This document shows positions 1 through 8,234 of a stretch of DNA of 47,390 nt, piece by piece. The DNA lies in assembly GCA_036336795.1 (NCBI GenBank), contig JAYZFL010000019.1, positions 1-47,390 of the forward strand, written 5' to 3'. The position numbers were made by a program, and so were the translations under genes. The notes below the pieces were generated by a model. The model had not been told where the DNA came from, did no database searches, and saw only the letters and a list, made by a program, of their open reading frames with translations. Every line of letters begins with the position of its first letter. The stretch's first letter is position 1. Source of the DNA: UBA822 sp036336795. GTDB lineage: Bacteria; Gemmatimonadota; Gemmatimonadetes; Longimicrobiales; Gaopeijiaceae.

Positions 1-173
1 GATGCCGGACCGAGACTGAGGCGCGCCGGAAATCTGTTAAAAGAGATCATCACCGATCCTCTAGTTCTTCAAGAGTTGTCCGAAGACCATGTGTCGCGTC
101 CGGCGCTCCTCGGACTCTCGACGCAAAGGACCTGACTCTCCACTAGGGGCAACGTCGGCCGGATCCCAACTGC
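1..173. other. Window edge, no gene recognised
   Basis: This is the stretch downstream of the leftward lipoprotein gene. Short open frames cross it on both strands, but none has a recognisable product, a good ribosome binding site or a sensible composition. I see no clear terminator or promoter. Confidence 0.4.
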
Positions 174-866
174 CTACCGCTCCGGACATACCCAAGTCAG
201 ATATCGCACGGTGCTCTCCGGTTCCGTACAAGATCCGAGGGTCCGACGGGAGTGACGGGTTCCGGTACCGATGCTCACGAAATCCTCCTGACAAGCTTCG
301 GTGCCTGGACCGGCGCATTGAATGATGTCCCACGGGCCTGCACTGAACCAGCCAGATCTCGACGACATGGGTGCGCACTCGAAATCGACGTGTACCTTGA
401 CGCGCCGTCCTCGTCGGATTCTGAAATCACCCTCAGTTGGATCCATCGTCGGGTCCCATCGATCGATCGATCGTTCCTCGAATTCCCGGAGGATATCTCC
501 GGCCGGAATCGGAACCGCCAGATCGTCGCCGGGGAGTGGAATTCTCCAAAGGCCGGTGCTGACCGATATGTGAGCCGCCAGCAGCATACTTACCTGAATC
601 CGAAACTGGTATTCGACAAAGACACGCCGATGCTCCATTGACACGTATGCAATTGGAAGTTCGGGAGCGGGCGCCGCGATACGTACAGCGTCGTCCGACC
701 ATGGGAGCAGCACCGGACGAAAGATGGGAAGGCCGTCTTCGAGGGATCCCTCTTGATTCGCCGTATGCTCCTCGATGCTACACCCGAAGACCGGGACAGT
801 CGGCGCTATCAGGCCCGCCACACTCATTCTGCGGATGAATGTGCGACGATCGTAACACGTGGCCAC
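174..866 (-). CDS. Putative Tat-exported lipoprotein, function unknown
   Basis: Predicted 230-residue protein starting at a GTG, with a strong GGGAGG ribosome binding site about 6 bases upstream. The N-terminus carries a twin-arginine signal (DRRTFIR, residues 6-12), a hydrophobic stretch and a Cys at residue 29 (VFGC) that could be lipidated. Export by the Tat system and anchoring to a membrane are therefore inferred. The mature part has no transmembrane segment. It is rich in Trp, Pro and acidic residues (for example the WRIPLPGDD region near 107-115) and has several Cys in its last third. I do not recognise the family. It is divergent from the neighbouring beta-lactamase-family gene, and both neighbours on that side also look Tat-exported. 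Confidence 0.65.
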   Translation of the reverse strand: MATCYDRRTFIRRMSVAGLIAPTVPVFGCSIEEHTANQEGSLEDGLPIFRPVLLPWSDDAVRIAAPAPELPIAYVSMEHRRVFVEYQFRIQVSMLLAAHISVSTGLWRIPLPGDDLAVPIPAGDILREFEERSIDRWDPTMDPTEGDFRIRRGRRVKVHVDFECAPMSSRSGWFSAGPWDIIQCAGPGTEACQEDFVSIGTGTRHSRRTLGSCTEPESTVRYLTWVCPER

Positions 867-893
867 GAACGACCTCCCGATAAGGCTTAAGTT

Positions 894-918
894 GGGTGCG
901 ATTTTGACCTCCGCACCC
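894..918. promoter_or_regulatory. Perfect hairpin in divergent intergenic region
   Basis: GGGTGCG (894-900) pairs perfectly with CGCACCC (912-918) around an 11-base loop. It lies between the leftward lipoprotein gene and the rightward beta-lactamase-family gene, so it could be an operator or leader structure. No T-run follows it. Role unknown. Confidence 0.3.
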
Positions 919-969
919 TATCATGACGGCCGAGTTATTCTGCCCCGCCCTCTATTACGCTGGATAAGG

Positions 970-2466
970 ATGGCGAAACAGATGCGAAGAAGACAGTTCG
1001 TTGGTCTCGCCAGTGGTGCGATGTTCAGCTTCGGGCGACGACCCGCTCTTTTCAGGGCACTGGACAATCGGAGTCTTCGGCAAGAGGACTCACGTTTCCT
1101 TGAGGTTGGTCATCTGGTCTCTTCGAAGATGGCAGAGTACCGCATCCCGGGAGTCGCGTTAGGCGTCTTCAAGGATGGCCGATCCACGATTGGCGGTTTC
1201 GGGCTAACGAACGTAGATGACCCCCAGCCCGTGACGTCCGACACTGTGTTCCCGATCGCATCGATCTAAAAAACGACCGTCGCTACTGCGATCATGAGGC
1301 TCGTCGAAAAGGGTCGTGTCGACTTGGAGGCGCCGGTGCGCCGATACATTTCCGACTTCCAGGTTCAGGACGAATCCGTCAGTCGCGAAGTTCTTATGTG
1401 GCATCTCTTAACCCATACGCCGGGTTGGGAGGGGCAACTCGGTACCCCGGATCGCGGGAGTGAAACCCTAGCCAACTTCACGTCCGGTCTTCGTGATCTG
1501 CCACAGCTCGCTCGGCCGGGAGAGGTCTGGAGCTATAACAACGCGGGCTTCGGTGTGGCGGGGCGTGTTCTTGAGGTAGTGACAGGGACCAGCATAAATG
1601 ATGCTCTAAGCGACTTGGTTTTCCGACCGCTCGGTCTTAGCCATGCCTTCACGCGCACAGGCACCGCCATGACACACCGCTTTGCGGCCGGACATCGCGA
1701 GAATTCAGGTGTGACGTCCGTCAACCGTCCCTTCGCGTTGCCGGCGAACGTGTCTGCAGGTGGAGTGGCGATGAGTATCGCGTCCCTACTGCGTTATGCA
1801 CGATTTCATATGGGAGACGGTACTGCTGAGGACGGCGAGCAAGTTCTCTCACGTGATTCGCTTGAGCGGATGCGGGTGCCGCTGCTTCGTAAGAACAGTA
1901 CCACGGACGAAATCGGAATCGGTTGGCATCTCCGGCGCCTCGACGGTGTTTTGACTGCGGCCCACGGCGGAACACTCGGTGGGCACTGCCTGCACGTCCA
2001 ACTCGTACCCGAACGGAACCTCGCCTTCGGGATTCTCACTAACCACAGTGTCGGATGGAGGCTTATCCAGGATGTTGAGCGGGCGATCCTGGAGTTGTAC
2101 GAGGGACTTGCTCTCGCTCCCGGCCAGGCGACTGGTGGTAACCGGGGCGGTAACGAGGACATGACGGTCCATGCCGCTGCGCTCTCTGACCAACCTGAGA
2201 TTGGTTCCTATGTCGGGACATACCAACGGCCGCCCATCGGGACAGTGACGGTCGGCGCTGAAGATGGGCATCTCGTATTAATGGGAGGGGGCGCTGGCGA
2301 GCGAGGTGTTCCTCTCGTGTTTTGGGGTCCGGATTTAACGTATACAGTGCCAGGAATTGTAGCGGGATATCCTTACGAGGGTATGCCAGTCGAGTTCATA
2401 CGGAATGCAGATGGGGACCTCGGTTGGATCCGGATTAACGGCCGAATCGCAGTAAAGGACACATGA
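970..2466 (+). pseudogene. Serine beta-lactamase/esterase-family protein with in-frame TAA in the active site
   Basis: One reading frame encodes a class C beta-lactamase-like serine hydrolase (the family of PBP4-like peptidases and EstB-type esterases), interrupted once by TAA at 1267-1269. The suggested ATG at 970 leads into a twin-arginine signal (RRRQFVG), so a periplasmic product is inferred. The nucleophile motif SxxK reads Ser (1261-1263), Ile, stop, Lys (1270-1272), so the stop replaces the residue just before the catalytic Lys. Downstream the frame is undamaged for about 400 codons. It keeps the YxN motif (YNN, 1534-1542) and an HGG equivalent of KTG (1963-1971). A TCA-to-TAA change would explain it. 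Reinitiation at ATG 1294 would yield a protein without the nucleophile. Recent inactivation, a sequencing error or readthrough are all possible. Confidence 0.8.
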
Positions 2467-2479
2467 CTCTGGAGAAGAA

Positions 2480-4114
2480 ATGATGATTGACCGACGACGA
2501 TTCATCGGCACCACAGCTTTGGGTGGCACGGCATTAGCGATTGGTCCAACAGCATGTTTGTCGTCAGAATCGAGTGATTCTTCTTCGAGCGGTAATGAGT
2601 CGAGTGTACAATCATTCGAACTCGATGAAGTGACGGTTGACGAACTCCAACAGAGTATGGCGTCAGGGGAGCGCTCTGCACGCTCCATCACCGAGCTATA
2701 CCTGAGTCGAATCGACGCGTTGGATCGACAGGGACCAGAACTGCGGTCCGTTATCGAGACAAACCCGGATGCTCTGAAGATCGCGGACGAATTAGATGAC
2801 GAGCGGAGATCCAATGGTCCACGTGGCCCGCTCCACGGAATCCCTATTGCGATCAAAGACAACATCGATACGAGTGACGGCATGACCACGACGGCTGGAT
2901 CACTCGCGCTCGAGGGTTCGATTCCAGCCAGAGATTCGTTCGTGGCGCAGAAGCTCCGTGAAGCCGGGGCGATCATTCTGGCTAAGGCTAACATGAGCGA
3001 GTGGGCCTATTTCCGTGGGGAAAGAGCCACCAGTGGCTGGAGCGCCCGAGGTGGACAGTGCCGGAATCCCTATGCACTAGACCGGAATCCCTGCGGCTCA
3101 AGCTCTGGCTCCGGTGTTGCAGTGTCAGCTAATCTCGCGGCCTTGACTGTCGGCACAGAGACAGGCGGATCAATCATGTGCCCCTCTTCCATCAACGGTG
3201 TCGTTGGCATCAAGCCAACGGTGGGGCTATGGAGTCGCTCGGGAATCATCCCCATATCACATTCCCAAGATACAGCCGGGCCGATGGCCCGAACCGTCCG
3301 AGACGCTGCAATCCTCCTCGCGGCCGTGCCCGGGGTCGATCCCCGAGATGATGCTACGGCGGCTAGTGAAGGCAACTCGTATGCTGACTACACGCAGTTC
3401 CTAGATCCGGCGGGATTGCAGGGCGCGCGCGTCGGTGTTGCCCGGAGCTTTACAGGCTTCGATCCGCGGGTGATAGCACTGTTCGATCAGGCGATAGAGG
3501 CAATGAGGGAAAGTGGGGCCCTGATCATCGATCCTGCCAATCTCCCCCCTGCTGCATGGAACGACACGCTACCTCTCTTGGTTCTTGAATACGAATTCAA
3601 GGCGGATCTCAACGCGTATCTGGAGAACCTAGGGCCGGAGGCACCCGTAAAGAGCTTGACCGAGGTTATCGAGTTTAACGAGCGGAATCGTGATACGGAG
3701 ATGCCTTACTTTGGCCAGGAGCGGATGTATGCGTCGCAGGCAAGGGGACCACTTACCGATGAGACGTACCGGAATGCCGTCAGGGCCATTCAAACCGGTA
3801 ATCGTCAAGACGGCATCGACGCTCTTATGAGCCAATACGACCTGGACGCGATCATTGCTCCAACGATGGGTATCTCTTGGATGACCGACCATATCAAGGG
3901 TGATCGGCTCGAAGGCGGAAGCAGCGCTGGCCCGGCCGCAATCGCTGGGTACCCGGATGTTTCGGTTCCGATGGGGTTTGTGTCAGGGCTGCCGGTTGGT
4001 GTTTCGTTCTTTGGCCGGGCGTGGAGTGAGCCGACGCTTCTTCGTATGGCTTACGCATTCGAACAGGCCACGAGTCACCGCCGGCCTCCGATGTTTCCAG
4101 CCACGCTGGGGTAG
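2480..4114 (+). CDS. Tat-exported amidase (amidase signature family)
   Basis: 544-residue amidase-signature hydrolase, which cleaves carboxamide bonds. The Ser-cisSer-Lys triad is visible: Lys126 in IAIKDN, cis-Ser207 in the CGSSSGSG loop, and nucleophile Ser231 in ETGGSI. The 24-residue spacing between the two Ser matches the family. The N-terminus has a twin-arginine signal (DRRRFIG, residues 4-10) and a Cys at residue 26 that may be a weak lipobox, so it is probably periplasmic or membrane-anchored. That argues against GatA, which is cytoplasmic. The start is supported by GGAGAAGAA directly before ATGATG. It follows the broken beta-lactamase-family gene by 13 bases and was probably co-transcribed with it. 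The substrate cannot be told from sequence. Confidence 0.9.
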   Translation: MMIDRRRFIGTTALGGTALAIGPTACLSSESSDSSSSGNESSVQSFELDEVTVDELQQSMASGERSARSITELYLSRIDALDRQGPELRSVIETNPDALKIADELDDERRSNGPRGPLHGIPIAIKDNIDTSDGMTTTAGSLALEGSIPARDSFVAQKLREAGAIILAKANMSEWAYFRGERATSGWSARGGQCRNPYALDRNPCGSSSGSGVAVSANLAALTVGTETGGSIMCPSSINGVVGIKPTVGLWSRSGIIPISHSQDTAGPMARTVRDAAILLAAVPGVDPRDDATAASEGNSYADYTQFLDPAGLQGARVGVARSFTGFDPRVIALFDQAIEAMRESGALIIDPANLPPAAWNDTLPLLVLEYEFKADLNAYLENLGPEAPVKSLTEVIEFNERNRDTEMPYFGQERMYASQARGPLTDETYRNAVRAIQTGNRQDGIDALMSQYDLDAIIAPTMGISWMTDHIKGDRLEGGSSAGPAAIAGYPDVSVPMGFVSGLPVGVSFFGRAWSEPTLLRMAYAFEQATSHRRPPMFPATLG

Positions 4115-4235
4115 TTGATCAGACGGAGGACTAACCCTTCCGGCCAGCTCTAGATTTTCGCCAGGAGAACTCTTGCTGCGTAGTTTGATGGGGCTGACTC
4201 TGAGGTGTTCTACTGAATTTTCCGGGCGGAAATAC

Positions 4236-4268
4236 GAGCCCGGACCGCAATCTGGGCTCTGATTCTTT
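4236..4268 (+). terminator. Probable intrinsic terminator after the amidase gene
   Basis: GAGCCCGGA (4236-4244) pairs with TCTGGGCTC (4251-4259): nine pairs including one G-T, with a six-base loop. It is followed by a T-rich stretch (TGATTCTTT). Position 120 bases past the amidase stop fits an end of that transcript. Confidence 0.5.
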
Positions 4269-4357
4269 AGGTTTCCCCGGTGACATCTTATTGTCCGAAA
4301 AACAGGCCGAATCCGACCTTGATGGAGATCTGGAGACTAGTTAACTTATTAAGCTTG

Positions 4358-4404
4358 CCTGGAAACGCCGCCTCCGGGGGTTGGGCGGCTTTGTTTATTC
4401 CAGG
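4358..4404 (+). terminator. Long hairpin with T-rich side, upstream of tRNA-Tyr
   Basis: GCCGCC (4367-4372) pairs with GGCGGC (4384-4389), and outer arms CCTGG (4358-4362) and CCAGG (4400-4404) extend it. TTTGTTT follows the inner stem. It may be an intrinsic terminator, an attenuator, or a processing structure 40 bases before tRNA-Tyr. Confidence 0.45.
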
Positions 4405-4443
4405 AGGGTAAGGTCGCGGGGTGCAGGCCCCGCATCGGTAGCC

Positions 4444-4525
4444 GGTGGGGTACCGAAGCGGTCAAACGGGGCAGACTGTAAATCTGCTGGCTTAGCCTTC
4501 GTAGGTTCGAATCCTACCCCCACCA
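4444..4525 (+). tRNA. tRNA-Tyr (GTA)
   Basis: Full cloverleaf: acceptor arm GGTGGGG with CCCCACC, anticodon stem-loop GCAGA-CTGTAAA-TCTGC giving anticodon GTA, a long variable arm as expected for a class II tRNA, and T-arm GTAGG-TTCGAAT-CCTAC. Discriminator base A. The 3' CCA is not encoded and must be added by tRNA nucleotidyltransferase. First of three tRNAs ahead of tuf, a common bacterial arrangement. Confidence 0.96.
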
Positions 4526-4544
4526 TCGGATCAAAAAATACTTT

Positions 4545-4618
4545 GCGGGAGTAGCTCAGTTGGCTAGAGCATCAGCCTTCCAAGCTGAGGGTCGCGGGTT
4601 CGAGTCCCGTCTCCCGCT
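4545..4618 (+). tRNA. tRNA-Gly (TCC)
   Basis: Cloverleaf with acceptor GCGGGAG pairing with CTCCCGC, anticodon stem TCAGC/GCTGA with loop CTTCCAA (anticodon TCC, reading GGA/GGG), and T-arm GCGGG-TTCGAGT-CCCGT. Discriminator base T, no encoded CCA. It lies 19 bases after tRNA-Tyr. Confidence 0.96.
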
Positions 4619-4633
4619 CTAGAGTGGGGTGGC

Positions 4634-4705
4634 GCTCCGATAGCTCAGTGGTAGAGCGCCTCCTTGGTAAGGAGGAGGTCCCGGGTTCAAATCCCGGTCG
4701 GAGCT
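4634..4705 (+). tRNA. tRNA-Thr (GGT)
   Basis: Cloverleaf with acceptor GCTCCGA pairing with TCGGAGC, anticodon stem CCTCC/GGAGG with loop TTGGTAA (anticodon GGT), and T-arm CCGGG-TTCAAAT-CCCGG. Discriminator base T, no encoded CCA. It precedes tuf by 56 bases, so the tRNAs and tuf are probably cut from one transcript. Confidence 0.96.
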
Positions 4706-4761
4706 CTGATGTGAAGGGGATCAATAGCGATAGCGAGTAAGCTAACACGGCGAGGAAAACG

Positions 4762-5952
4762 ATGGGCAAAGTGAAATTCGAGCGAACAAAGCCGCACGTA
4801 AACGTGGGTACAATAGGTCACGTGGACCACGGAAAAACAACGTTGACGGCAGCGATCACGTTCACACAAGCGAAGAAGTACGGAGGGGATGCGGTCGAGT
4901 TTGATAATATCGACAAGGCACCAGAGGAACGGGAACGCGGGATCACGATCGCGACAGCGCACGTGGAGTATGAGACGGAGAACCGGCACTACGCGCATGT
5001 GGACTGCCCGGGTCACGCGGACTATGTGAAGAACATGATCACGGGTGCTGCGCAGATGGACGGAGCGATCTTGGTGGTGAGCGCAGCGGACGGACCGATG
5101 CCACAGACGCGGGAGCACATCTTATTGGCCAGGCAGGTGAACGTGCCGTACGTGGTTGTGTTCCTGAACAAAGTGGACATGGTGGACGACGAAGAACTGT
5201 TGGAACTAGTGGAATTAGAGGTACGTGAGCTTCTGAGCGAGTACGGTTTTCCGGGGGACGACACACCGGTGATTCGTGGGAGCGCTCTGAAAGCGATGGA
5301 AGCGGAGGGCGAGGGTCCGGATGTGGAGTGCGTCGGAGAGTTGATGGAGGCGATTGATAGCTTCATACCCGAGCCTAAGCGGGATGTGGACAAACCGTTC
5401 CTCATGCCGGTAGAGGACGTGTTCTCGATCACCGGTCGGGGGACGGTCGCGACCGGGCGGATTGAGCGTGGGATTGTGAAGAAGGGTGAAGAAGTGGAGA
5501 TGGTGGGGATGGGAGCAGACCGGAAGACAGTGGTGACGGGAGTGGAGATGTTCCGCAAGCTTTTGGACGAAGGGCGAGCGGGTGACAACGCGGGATTGCT
5601 GCTTCGAGGTGTGGACAAGGACGAGATCCAGCGAGGTCAGGTTCTGGCGAAGCCGGGCTCGATTAAACCACATACGAAGTTCAAGGGTGAAGTGTACGTG
5701 TTGACGAAGGACGAGGGAGGGCGACACACACCGTTCTTCGATGGATACCGGCCGCAGTTCTACTTCCGGACGACAGATGTAACAGGAGCTGCGCAGTTGC
5801 CGGAAGGAGTGGAGATGGTGATGCCGGGTGACAACGTGCAAATGGAAGTGGAGTTGATCGTGCCGATCGCGATGGACGAGCAGCTCCGGTTCGCGATCCG
5901 AGAGGGAGGCCGCACGGTGGGGTCAGGGGTGGTGACGGAGATACTTGAGTAG
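4762..5952 (+). CDS. tuf: Elongation factor Tu
   Basis: 396-residue cytoplasmic GTPase that delivers aminoacyl-tRNA to the ribosome. G1 is GHVDHGKT (19-26), the switch II motif DCPGHADY (81-88) contains catalytic His85, and NKVD (136-139) is the guanine-specificity motif. Domains 2 and 3 follow to the end, and length is normal. The start is supported by GAGGAAAACG upstream of ATG. It sits after the tRNAs and before rpmG-secE-nusG rather than after fusA. Its codons strongly favour G-ending forms (GCG, ACG, GTG, TTG), unlike the genes around it. No second tuf copy is in this window. Confidence 0.98.
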   Translation: MGKVKFERTKPHVNVGTIGHVDHGKTTLTAAITFTQAKKYGGDAVEFDNIDKAPEERERGITIATAHVEYETENRHYAHVDCPGHADYVKNMITGAAQMDGAILVVSAADGPMPQTREHILLARQVNVPYVVVFLNKVDMVDDEELLELVELEVRELLSEYGFPGDDTPVIRGSALKAMEAEGEGPDVECVGELMEAIDSFIPEPKRDVDKPFLMPVEDVFSITGRGTVATGRIERGIVKKGEEVEMVGMGADRKTVVTGVEMFRKLLDEGRAGDNAGLLLRGVDKDEIQRGQVLAKPGSIKPHTKFKGEVYVLTKDEGGRHTPFFDGYRPQFYFRTTDVTGAAQLPEGVEMVMPGDNVQMEVELIVPIAMDEQLRFAIREGGRTVGSGVVTEILE

Positions 5953-6053
5953 GTATAGGTCTCGGTTGGCGTACACCCGAACCGGTACCCAGGGATAACG
6001 ACGTAAGCGGCGAAATCTTCGGGGACCGCAAGCCCTGATAGTGAGAGGTAGAC

Positions 6054-6206
6054 ATGGCACGAGACAAAATCACTCTCGGCTGTACAGAGTGCGAGGAGCG
6101 GAACTACCACCAGACCAAGAACAAGCGTCTTCATCCTGAGCGGGTGGAATATAACAAGTACTGTCCCAGGTGTAGGCAGCACACCTCGCACAAAGAAACC
6201 AAGTAG
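6054..6206 (+). CDS. rpmG: 50S ribosomal protein L33 (zinc form)
   Basis: 50-residue protein. Four cysteines in two CxxC pairs (Cys10/Cys13 and Cys37/Cys40) mark the zinc-binding C+ form of L33. The start follows GAGAGGTAG. It sits between tuf and secE, a frequent location where the tRNA-Trp of other genomes may also lie; no tRNA-Trp is seen here. L33 sits near the E site of the large subunit. Confidence 0.93.
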   Translation: MARDKITLGCTECEERNYHQTKNKRLHPERVEYNKYCPRCRQHTSHKETK

Positions 6207-6218
6207 AGCAGAGGCTAA

Positions 6219-6431
6219 ATGGCGATCGGTGGCAAGATTGTAGCGACCAGAGACTTCGTGGAGGAGTGCTGGGAAGAGATGGCGAAGGTGACCTGGCCGG
6301 ACTACGATCAGCTCAAGAGTGCGACTTTGGTGGTCATTGTTTTCGTGATTTTGATCTCTGCAATCATATGGATTATGGATATGGCTTCTCGAACCGTGAT
6401 CAACTTGATCATGGGCATTTTTGGCGCCTGA
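6219..6431 (+). CDS. secE: Preprotein translocase subunit SecE
   Basis: 70-residue single-span membrane protein, the short form usual outside enterobacteria. The amphipathic helix with the conserved EMAKVTWP motif (residues 20-27) precedes one transmembrane helix (about 37-53). SecE clamps SecY, encoded far downstream at 31453. It lies directly upstream of nusG, the classic secE-nusG pairing, with 22 bases between the stop and the nusG ATG. Confidence 0.95.
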   Translation: MAIGGKIVATRDFVEECWEEMAKVTWPDYDQLKSATLVVIVFVILISAIIWIMDMASRTVINLIMGIFGA

Positions 6432-6453
6432 GTCAGTGGTACCAGTGGAAACC

Positions 6454-6999
6454 ATGCCGGACTCCAAGTGGTATGCGATTCAGACCTATTCTGGGCATGA
6501 AAACAAGGTCCAAAAGCTGATTCAACGTCGAATCTCGGAACAAGGGGGTTTTGGGGAAACGAACGAAATCCGAGACGTCATAGTCCCTACACAAGACGTC
6601 CTAGAGATTCGCAACGGCAAGAGGGTTACGGTTACCAAGCGACTGTATCCGGGCTACGTGCTGGTGAGTATGGACCTCAATGAAAGAACAATGCACGTAG
6701 TGAACAATATCCAGGGGGTCATCAAGTTCGTGGGTACCGGGAAAACCCCGCAACCACTGCATGAAGAAGAGATCAACAAGATTCTCGGGGTCGAAATCGA
6801 ACGGGAAGATGAGGGGACAGAAGAGGACATCCCGTTCCACGTGGATCAAGTCGTGGAGGTGACCCAGGGGCCCTTCAGTGACTTTTCCGGGACTGTAAAG
6901 GAGATCTACGCCGACAAAGGGAAGGTCAAGGTGGAAGTTTCGCTCTTTGGTCGGCCTACGTCGGTCGAGTTGGATTACACCCAATTGAAGGGATTCTAG
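6454..6999 (+). CDS. nusG: Transcription termination/antitermination factor NusG
   Basis: 181 residues from ATG 6454. In-frame TTG/GTG codons upstream (from 6421) would overlap secE, but ATG places the conserved SKWYAIQTYSGHE start right at the N-terminus as in typical NusG. The N-terminal NGN domain binds RNA polymerase beta'. The C-terminal KOW domain (VTQGPFSDFSGTV region, about residues 130-160) contacts Rho or ribosomal protein S10. Length is that of a standard two-domain NusG without the insertions seen in some phyla. It is followed by rplK. Confidence 0.96.
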   Translation: MPDSKWYAIQTYSGHENKVQKLIQRRISEQGGFGETNEIRDVIVPTQDVLEIRNGKRVTVTKRLYPGYVLVSMDLNERTMHVVNNIQGVIKFVGTGKTPQPLHEEEINKILGVEIEREDEGTEEDIPFHVDQVVEVTQGPFSDFSGTVKEIYADKGKVKVEVSLFGRPTSVELDYTQLKGF

Positions 7000-7036
7000 G
7001 CGCGCTAACTGAGGTCTTGAGGGTAGAACTCGAAAT

Positions 7037-7459
7037 ATGGCAAAGAAGGTTGTTGGTTACATCAAACTCCACGTCACCGGGGGGCAGGCAAACCCTGCGC
7101 CTCCGGTCGGGCCAGCGCTTGGTCAGCAGGGCTTGAACATTATGGAGTTTTGTAAGCAGTTCAACGCGAAGACACAGCAGCAGCCGGGTGTGACGATTCC
7201 AGTTGAAATCACGGTCTATGCGGATCGTTCGTTCTCTTTTATTACGAAGACGCCTCCAGCTTCATACTTGATCAAGAAGGCGGCGGGTCTTCAGACAGCT
7301 TCTGGAGAGCCGAACCGTGAGAAAGTCGGAACGGTAACCCGTGCGCAACTTGAGGAGATCGCCGGGATTAAGATGGAGGATCTAAACACAAAGGACATGG
7401 ATGCTGCGGTACGCATGTTGTCTGGGAGTGCTCGTTCGATGGGCATAGAGGTAGACTGA
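7037..7459 (+). CDS. rplK: 50S ribosomal protein L11
   Basis: 140 residues, normal length. The N-terminal domain has the thiopeptide-binding PPVGPALGQ segment (22-30). The C-terminal domain, which binds 23S rRNA at the GTPase-associated centre, includes the conserved KMEDLNTKDMDAA run and the final GSARSMGI segment. First of the rplK-rplA-rplJ-rplL set, directly after nusG. L11 forms the base of the stalk that recruits EF-Tu and EF-G. Confidence 0.97.
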   Translation: MAKKVVGYIKLHVTGGQANPAPPVGPALGQQGLNIMEFCKQFNAKTQQQPGVTIPVEITVYADRSFSFITKTPPASYLIKKAAGLQTASGEPNREKVGTVTRAQLEEIAGIKMEDLNTKDMDAAVRMLSGSARSMGIEVD

Positions 7460-7535
7460 AAGATAGAAGAAGTCCGATGAACCACTCGATGAGAGCCGCC
7501 TCGAGTGGGAGGGCTGGACTAGTCGGTTCAGAGTA

Positions 7536-8234
7536 ATGGCAAAACACGGCAAACGCTTCCGAGACGCCAAGGCCAAGTTGCCTGAAGGTGCTCAATTCAA
7601 GCCAGATGAGGCAGTCCAAATGGTAAAGGACGTTGCGTCTGCGAAATTCGACGAGACCGTCGAGATTGCAACATGCCTGAACGTCGATCCACGTCAGGCT
7701 GATCAGATTGTGAGAGGGACCGTTGTGCTGCCTCACGGTACCGGGAAGTCTGTTCGAGTTCTTGTGATCGCTCAAGGAGAGAAGGAGACGGAGGCTACCG
7801 AAGCGGGTGCCGACTACGTGGGGATCGACTACGTGGAAAAGATCCAAGAAGGTTGGTTGGACTTCGACGTGTGTGTCGCCACTCCGGACCTCATGGGGAA
7901 AGTAGGTCCCCTTGGACGGATTCTTGGGCCTCGCGGGCTCATGCCGACACCGAAGGGTGGAACTGTAACTTTCGATATCCGCCGGGCAGTCACCGAGATC
8001 AAGGCGGGTAAGATCGAATATCGTGTGGACAAAACTGGAAATGTACACGTACCGATCGGTCGCGTCTCGTTTTCATCGGATCAACTCAATGCCAATCTGA
8101 GTGCGATCATGGACTCCATCGTTCGAGCCAAGCCTTCCGCGTCCAAAGGCACCTATGTCAAGAGTGTCACTTTGTCTAGCACGATGGGGCCAGGCGTTTC
8201 GATCGATCCCAATCTGTTTCGTCGGAGCCTATAG
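7536..8234 (+). CDS. rplA: 50S ribosomal protein L1
   Basis: 232 residues, usual length. Conserved L1 features include the VRGTVVLPHGTGK segment (about 65-77) and the GPRGLMPTPKGGTV segment near residues 131-144. L1 forms the mobile E-site stalk and in many bacteria represses translation of its own operon. Its TAG stop is immediately followed by the ATG of rplJ, so the two are almost certainly translationally linked and there is no room for a separate L10 leader. Confidence 0.97.
   Translation: MAKHGKRFRDAKAKLPEGAQFKPDEAVQMVKDVASAKFDETVEIATCLNVDPRQADQIVRGTVVLPHGTGKSVRVLVIAQGEKETEATEAGADYVGIDYVEKIQEGWLDFDVCVATPDLMGKVGPLGRILGPRGLMPTPKGGTVTFDIRRAVTEIKAGKIEYRVDKTGNVHVPIGRVSFSSDQLNANLSAIMDSIVRAKPSASKGTYVKSVTLSSTMGPGVSIDPNLFRRSL

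Larger units (their letters stand above)
4115..4443. other. Intergenic region between amidase gene and tRNA cluster
   Basis: No gene is seen in these 329 bases. It holds a terminator-like hairpin for the amidase gene (4236-4259) and a second long hairpin (4358-4404) just ahead of tRNA-Tyr. A poor promoter match, TTGATG (4319-4324) with TTAACT 16 bases later, lies between them. A start point for the tRNA-tuf transcript is expected here but not clearly identified. Confidence 0.5.

Noticed and set aside
61..378. Open frame on the minus strand overlapping the end of the Tat lipoprotein gene
   Set aside because: No start signal or recognisable product; it lies mostly inside a better-supported gene.
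2335..2994. Long minus-strand frame opposite the amidase start
   Set aside because: Ser-rich antisense shadow of the amidase coding sequence; the amidase motifs on the plus strand are unambiguous.
4319..4346. Promoter for the tRNA-tuf transcript (TTGATG, TTAACT)
   Set aside because: Matches only half of each consensus box, so it is mentioned under the intergenic entry rather than called.
5953..6053. Possible tRNA-Trp between tuf and rpmG, as in other genomes
   Set aside because: No CCA anticodon loop or acceptor pairing could be found.
6421..6453. Earlier in-frame starts (TTG/GTG) for nusG
   Set aside because: They would overlap secE and add residues not seen in NusG.
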